Origin: Anaerolineae bacterium
Lineage (GTDB): Bacteria > Chloroflexota > Anaerolineae > B4-G1 > SLSP01
Direction of reading: 5' to 3'
DNA length: 10,503 nucleotides
NCBI GenBank assembly: GCA_016934645.1
Contig: JAFGSL010000546.1
Span: 1 to 10,503, forward strand
Part shown: positions 7,415 to 10,503 of the stretch, in pieces
Position numbering within the stretch: position 1 is the stretch's first letter
Layout of the letters: every line of letters begins with the position of its first letter
Notes under the pieces: model-generated
Databases searched by the model: none
Told to the model about the DNA's origin: nothing
The model's input: the letters and a program-made list of their open reading frames with translations, nothing else
Translations under genes and position numbers: made by a program

Positions 7415-7420
7415 TATAAT
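7415..7420 (+). promoter_or_regulatory. Possible divergent -10 box (TATAAT)
   Basis: A perfect TATAAT lies on the plus strand 41 nt before the ATG of the OB-fold frame, but the hexamer 17 nt upstream (TCAAAA) is a poor -35. If it is used, the start would lie near 7427, within the palindrome, so both directions would be under the same operator. This is speculative. Confidence 0.25.
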
Positions 7421-7423
7421 AAC

Positions 7424-7437
7424 TAACTGTTCAGTTA
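7424..7437. promoter_or_regulatory. 14-bp palindrome, probable TetR operator
   Basis: The minus-strand sequence TAACTGAACAGTTA has perfect 6-bp arms around a 2-nt centre, a size and form typical of TetR-family operators. It begins 2 nt after the -10 box of the tetR promoter and covers the expected transcription start. A dimer bound here would block initiation. It also covers the expected start of a weaker plus-strand promoter with TATAAT at 7415-7420. That the neighbouring TetR protein binds it is inferred from location. Confidence 0.65.
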
Positions 7438-7439
7438 CC

Positions 7440-7467
7440 ATTGTAGTAGGAACAAGAGAGATGTCAA
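7440..7467 (-). promoter_or_regulatory. Sigma-70-like promoter of the tetR-giant gene operon
   Basis: On the minus strand a perfect TTGACA (7467-7462) is followed after 16 nt by TACAAT (7445-7440), one mismatch from the -10 consensus. The start point would fall near 7433, inside the palindrome, leaving a leader of about 40 nt before the tetR ATG. The -35 box overlaps the first codons of the OB-fold reading frame that runs the other way. Confidence 0.65.
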
Positions 7468-7691
7468 TGGCGGTAATCATTGCCCGGCAGCGCCCGCCGA
7501 CGGCGCGGGGTACGGCGTTTATCGCGCTGGAGGACGAGGGCGGCGTGGTCAACGTGATCCTGCGCCCGGAGGTGTTTGCGGCGTATCGCGAGGTGCTGCG
7601 CGGTAGATTCGCGGTCATCGAAGGGACGTTGCAGTGGCAGGGCCGGGTGTGTGGCGTGATGGGGGAGAGGGTGCTGGCGGTGGAGGGGTGA
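7461..7691 (+). CDS. Stand-alone OB-fold polypeptide, C-terminus of DnaE2-type DNA polymerase (likely remnant)
   Basis: The frame encodes 76 residues. From about residue 5 it follows the C-terminal OB-fold of error-prone DnaE2 polymerases: ARQRPPTARGTAFIALEDE, then GGVVNVILRPEVFAAYREVL, then EGTLQWQGRVCGVMGERV. In full-length proteins this is only the last 70 or so of roughly 1000 residues, and nothing of the PHP, palm or fingers domains precedes it; the homology stops at the tetR promoter. A weak AGGA 9 nt before the ATG at 7461, and a second ATG at 7467, would allow translation. The frame is intact, unlike the copy at 971-1041, so it may be either a recent remnant or a small single-domain nucleic-acid-binding protein. 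I favour a remnant; family recognition is fairly firm, expression is not. Confidence 0.6.
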   Translation: MSMAVIIARQRPPTARGTAFIALEDEGGVVNVILRPEVFAAYREVLRGRFAVIEGTLQWQGRVCGVMGERVLAVEG

Positions 7692-7693
7692 GA
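7641..7693 (+). repeat. Right copy of the direct repeat flanking the tetR-giant gene cassette
   Basis: This is the partner of 991-1043 (50 of 53 bases identical, same orientation). It is the 3' end of the intact OB-fold frame, including its TGA stop. Similarity fades after the stop codon. Confidence 0.85.
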
Positions 7694-7708
7694 GGGAGGG
7701 ATGGAGAA

Positions 7709-7727
7709 GGGTGACAATGCGCCACCC
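7709..7727 (-). terminator. Weak hairpin between convergent genes
   Basis: GGGTG (7709-7713) and CACCC (7723-7727) can form a 5-bp stem with a 9-nt loop in the 52-nt gap between two convergent reading frames. In the minus direction, after the TAA of the LivK-fusion gene, it is followed by TTCTCC rather than a U-tract. It may aid termination; evidence is thin. Confidence 0.22.
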
Positions 7728-7743
7728 AATATCTGTCTCCTCC

Positions 7744-10503
7744 TTACGGAGCCACAGTGTCGACGTAGACCACCTGGCCATCCTTGATCCCGAGCAGGAC
7801 GAGGGGTTTCATAAGGTTGTGGCGTGCATCATAGGTGGCATCACCGGTCACCACGGCGAAAGTCCCCGAGGCCATCGCCTGCGCTACCTTCGCCACGTCC
7901 GTTGTGCTGCCCGCTAACGCCATCGACTGGAACAGGATCTGAGCTGCATTGTACCCCGATATAGCCGAGGTGTTGGGTTGGCTCCCGTACTTCGCCTGAT
8001 ACTGGCTGATGAACGCCTGCACGCTCGGTCGAGGGTCTTTGGGCGAGAAGTCCACCGTGAAGTAGCCACCCTCGACGAGGCGGACGTCCAGATCGGAGGA
8101 GTTCCAGTCACCGCCACCGAGCAGCACGGCCTCAATTCTCTGCGTTTTGGCCTGCGCCGCAATCCCGTTGACCTCGCTGGTGTAGCCAGGCAGGTAGAGC
8201 ACGTCGGGCTCCGCATCCTTGACCTTGGCCAACATTGCCGAGAAGTCCTGAGTATTCCGAAAATACATCTCATTCACGATCACCCGACCGCCCGCGGCCT
8301 CAAATCCGGCGATGAACGCCTCGGCCACAGCACACGTAGAATCAGAGTCCTGGTTCACGAAGACCGCCGCGGTCCGGGCACGCAGCCGATCCTCGGCGAA
8401 CCTTGCCGCGACGGTTCCCTGCAATGCCCTGGCAGTGCCTGCGCTAAAGACCGTGGGTCTAATCGTCCCACCGGCAGCGACGGTAACGCTGGGGGGTGTG
8501 ACTGCCGGGCTGATCAAGAGCGCGTTCTTCGCCATAGCGATCTCTGCGATGGATATCGCTGCGCTCGCGCAGACCTCCCCGATGATGAACCTGACGCCAT
8601 CCTCATCGATGACCTTGTTCGTGGCGGCCGCTGCCACATCCACCATGCACCTACTGTCCTCGATCACGACCTCGATCGCCGTTCCGTTGATCCCTCCTTT
8701 CGCGTTCCATTCATCGACGGCCATCAGCGCGCCGTCGCGCATAGGCTGGCCAAAGGCTCCCCCGCCACCCATCAAGGGGGCAAGGATCGCAACTTTGATC
8801 GGCCCTGAGGCATTAGGTGCCGCGTCCGGGGGCACCGTCCTGCTCCCGGTTGTCCCCAACGGTCGCCACGCCGGCTGCCGGCCTTCGATGAGCGTCCGGC
8901 TCTCCATCGTTGCAAGATCGAGGATGTCGATCATACCGTCAAGCTCAAAGGTTAGCTGTGTACTATCCGGCGATAGGTCCATATCTGATGGCCGGATCGA
9001 CGGATCCCATTGCATAATCTCCGTGCGTTCTCCAGTCTGAATATCCAGGGTGTAGAGGGACCAGGTTCGCTCTTCCCAGAAAGGCTGGCTGGTGCAGACG
9101 GCCCATAGGCGACCCGTCTCCGGTGAATACTTGGGATTGCGACACTCACCACCGACATCCGGAAAAGTCACTTCAGGCGTACCGAACCGAAAAAGTCCAA
9201 GGGCTGACCACTCGTAGCCCACTGCTACAAGTGCGATACCGCCTGCATCAGGCGAGAACCCGGGTTGGGTATATGCACCACATTCCATGCAGGCCAGGAT
9301 CTCCGAAGTGCCAGACTTAAGGTCTAGGAGCGCAAGACAGGGACCGTAGTCGAAGGGACAGACTGCCGGAACGTCGTAGACGTAACCCAGGTGTTCGCCA
9401 TCCGGAGAAGCTGTGACTGCCCGGACGAGTCTGTCCTGGGGGCCAACGGGCTCTAGTTCTCCGCTCTGTAGGTCAATCCTATAGATCGCACCGGTGTTCT
9501 GTGTACCATAGGTGACATATAGCATTCGCCCGTCTGGGGACCAGGCCGGTCCGGAATAGACATTCGCGCCTACGTTTCCGGCAGGATCGGCATCCGTCGT
9601 AAGCTTTTTCGCGTCTGTGCCATCGGTGTTGATCAACCACACATTGTTGTCCGCGCCGATGTACGCGATCGACGGTTCGCCCAGTACGGACTCGGGGCTA
9701 TCTACCACTGGAACGACCGGCGACGCGGTATCACCCGGCACCGAGGGCACGATGTATATGTCGCCGACTGCGTTGGTGTCATCCGCCACAAGGCTCTCAT
9801 CTGTGGCAAAGGCGACGTACTCGCCGCCGGACGAGATGGCCGGTTGCCACGAGCGTACGCCAGTTATCTGGACTGTATTAAGCGTTGAGAGGTTATGAAG
9901 GAAGATTCCGGCGGCTTCCCCATCGCTGCGAATTAGGGAGAAGGTCACGTTACTGCCATCCGCTGAAAGGCTCAGATCGTACGAGTAATCACCGAGGATT
10001 CGTTGCCCATCTGACTCTACAGAGGCAAGCACGGTCCCTCCCGTGGCAACGTCGCGAATGTATGCATAAACACATGAGTGGCTCACGCTCTGACACTCAA
10101 CTTTTGCGCCATCCACCGTAGGGGCATCCTGCGAAACAAAAGCTATCCGGCGACCGTCGGCCGAGATTGATGGATCGAAGGAGTTGCCGTCCAGCGGCCA
10201 TCCAGGGTTGTCGACCGACACAAGGGTGGTGGTACCTGCCTCCCGGTCACGTACATACACGCGATCCGCTTGTCCCCCGCGAGCGGTCACCGGGTCGAAC
10301 TGGTTGAAGGCCACGTAGCGCCCGTCATCCGAGATAGAAGGGCGGGAGTCGTATCCGGACTCTCCGTCGACCTGGTTGCCGTTGCCGTCGAGCGATACCC
10401 GCTCTGTGGTCTCGGCCTCACGGTCGTGCACAAACACATCGGGGCAATGCCCGTCCGTGTACTCGCCCGAGACGCCGCAGGCGTTCGTGTCATCCGGTAC
10501 GAG
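7744..10503 (-). CDS. Beta-propeller / LivK-type ligand-binding fusion protein, 5' end beyond window
   Basis: The frame is open to the right edge; 919 residues are visible and the start and any signal peptide are missing. Visible residues 1 to about 275 carry TolB/WD40-like blades (LVPDDTN...DVFVHDREAETTERVS, SISDDGRYVAF, SISADGRRIAF). About 277-545 form a second set (WSPDGRMLYVTYG, ASPDGEHLGYVYD, LSPDSTQLTF). After a Pro/Ala/Gly linker, about 568-919 is a complete Peripla_BP_6 domain like the branched-chain amino-acid receptors LivK/LivJ: VAILAPLMGGGGAFGQ, then NAKGGINGTAIEVV, then GVRFIIGEVCAS. Two cysteines (in DSRC and GEVC) sit where family members carry a disulfide. Such domains normally stand alone and feed an ABC permease; here no transporter gene is adjacent. 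A sensor or surface receptor is possible. The ligand cannot be told. It ends with a TAA and has no tail like that of the giant protein. Confidence 0.9.
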   Translation of the reverse strand, partial: LVPDDTNACGVSGEYTDGHCPDVFVHDREAETTERVSLDGNGNQVDGESGYDSRPSISDDGRYVAFNQFDPVTARGGQADRVYVRDREAGTTTLVSVDNPGWPLDGNSFDPSISADGRRIAFVSQDAPTVDGAKVECQSVSHSCVYAYIRDVATGGTVLASVESDGQRILGDYSYDLSLSADGSNVTFSLIRSDGEAAGIFLHNLSTLNTVQITGVRSWQPAISSGGEYVAFATDESLVADDTNAVGDIYIVPSVPGDTASPVVPVVDSPESVLGEPSIAYIGADNNVWLINTDGTDAKKLTTDADPAGNVGANVYSGPAWSPDGRMLYVTYGTQNTGAIYRIDLQSGELEPVGPQDRLVRAVTASPDGEHLGYVYDVPAVCPFDYGPCLALLDLKSGTSEILACMECGAYTQPGFSPDAGGIALVAVGYEWSALGLFRFGTPEVTFPDVGGECRNPKYSPETGRLWAVCTSQPFWEERTWSLYTLDIQTGERTEIMQWDPSIRPSDMDLSPDSTQLTFELDGMIDILDLATMESRTLIEGRQPAWRPLGTTGSRTVPPDAAPNASGPIKVAILAPLMGGGGAFGQPMRDGALMAVDEWNAKGGINGTAIEVVIEDSRCMVDVAAAATNKVIDEDGVRFIIGEVCASAAISIAEIAMAKNALLISPAVTPPSVTVAAGGTIRPTVFSAGTARALQGTVAARFAEDRLRARTAAVFVNQDSDSTCAVAEAFIAGFEAAGGRVIVNEMYFRNTQDFSAMLAKVKDAEPDVLYLPGYTSEVNGIAAQAKTQRIEAVLLGGGDWNSSDLDVRLVEGGYFTVDFSPKDPRPSVQAFISQYQAKYGSQPNTSAISGYNAAQILFQSMALAGSTTDVAKVAQAMASGTFAVVTGDATYDARHNLMKPLVLLGIKDGQVVYVDTVAP

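Noticed and set aside
6052..7419. 455-codon open frame on the plus strand across tetR and the start of the giant gene
   Set aside because: It is antisense to two well-supported genes with good ribosome-binding sites, and its translation shows no domain pattern.
991..7693. An insertion sequence or composite transposon
   Set aside because: The repeats are coding remnants, with no terminal inverted repeats, target-site duplication or transposase seen.
7978..8808. 276-codon open frame on the plus strand
   Set aside because: It lies wholly opposite the LivK-type domain, which has clear family motifs; long antisense frames are expected in GC-rich DNA.

Overview
The window looks like a piece of a GC-rich genome of the phylum Chloroflexota. 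The clues are large secreted multidomain proteins built from beta-propeller, DUF11, CARDB and InlB-like repeat modules, and a surface protein ending in a KVYLPVVLRNAP-type tail. From memory, tails of this kind recur in secreted proteins of Chloroflexota. No rRNA, tRNA, CRISPR array, transposase or integrase was seen, and the assignment to phylum is an inference.

Layout from left to right. Positions 1-291 (minus) hold the 5' end of a secreted IPT/TIG-domain protein that runs off the left edge. Positions 309-593 are non-coding and contain a strong GC-rich hairpin. Positions 594 to about 960 (minus) are a headless Toprim/primase-like remnant. It abuts, in opposite orientation, a frameshifted scrap (971-1041, plus) that matches the extreme C-terminus of a DnaE2-type polymerase. 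Then comes a two-gene minus-strand operon: a TetR-family regulator (6787-7392) followed 9 nt later by an 1876-residue exported protein (1147-6777), with a hairpin terminator candidate just after its stop. A sigma-70-like promoter and a perfect 14-bp palindrome lie upstream of the tetR gene. Facing away from it is a short intact reading frame (7461-7691, plus) that encodes only a DnaE2-like C-terminal OB-fold. The right third (7744-10503, minus) is a 5'-truncated gene for an unusual fusion of two TolB/WD40-like propellers with a LivK-type periplasmic ligand-binding domain.

How the parts may work together: the tetR gene is probably autoregulated and co-transcribed with the giant envelope protein, so surface display of that protein may respond to a small ligand. 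The two DnaE2-tail copies are direct repeats (50 of 53 bases identical in the core) that bracket the tetR-giant gene cassette. This suggests the cassette arose or moved by rearrangement next to a dnaE2 3' end. The propeller-LivK fusion could couple solute sensing to protein or glycan contacts at the cell surface. No complete, recognisable defence or metabolic system is present; the most unusual items are the fusion protein and the repeat-bracketed regulated surface-protein cassette.
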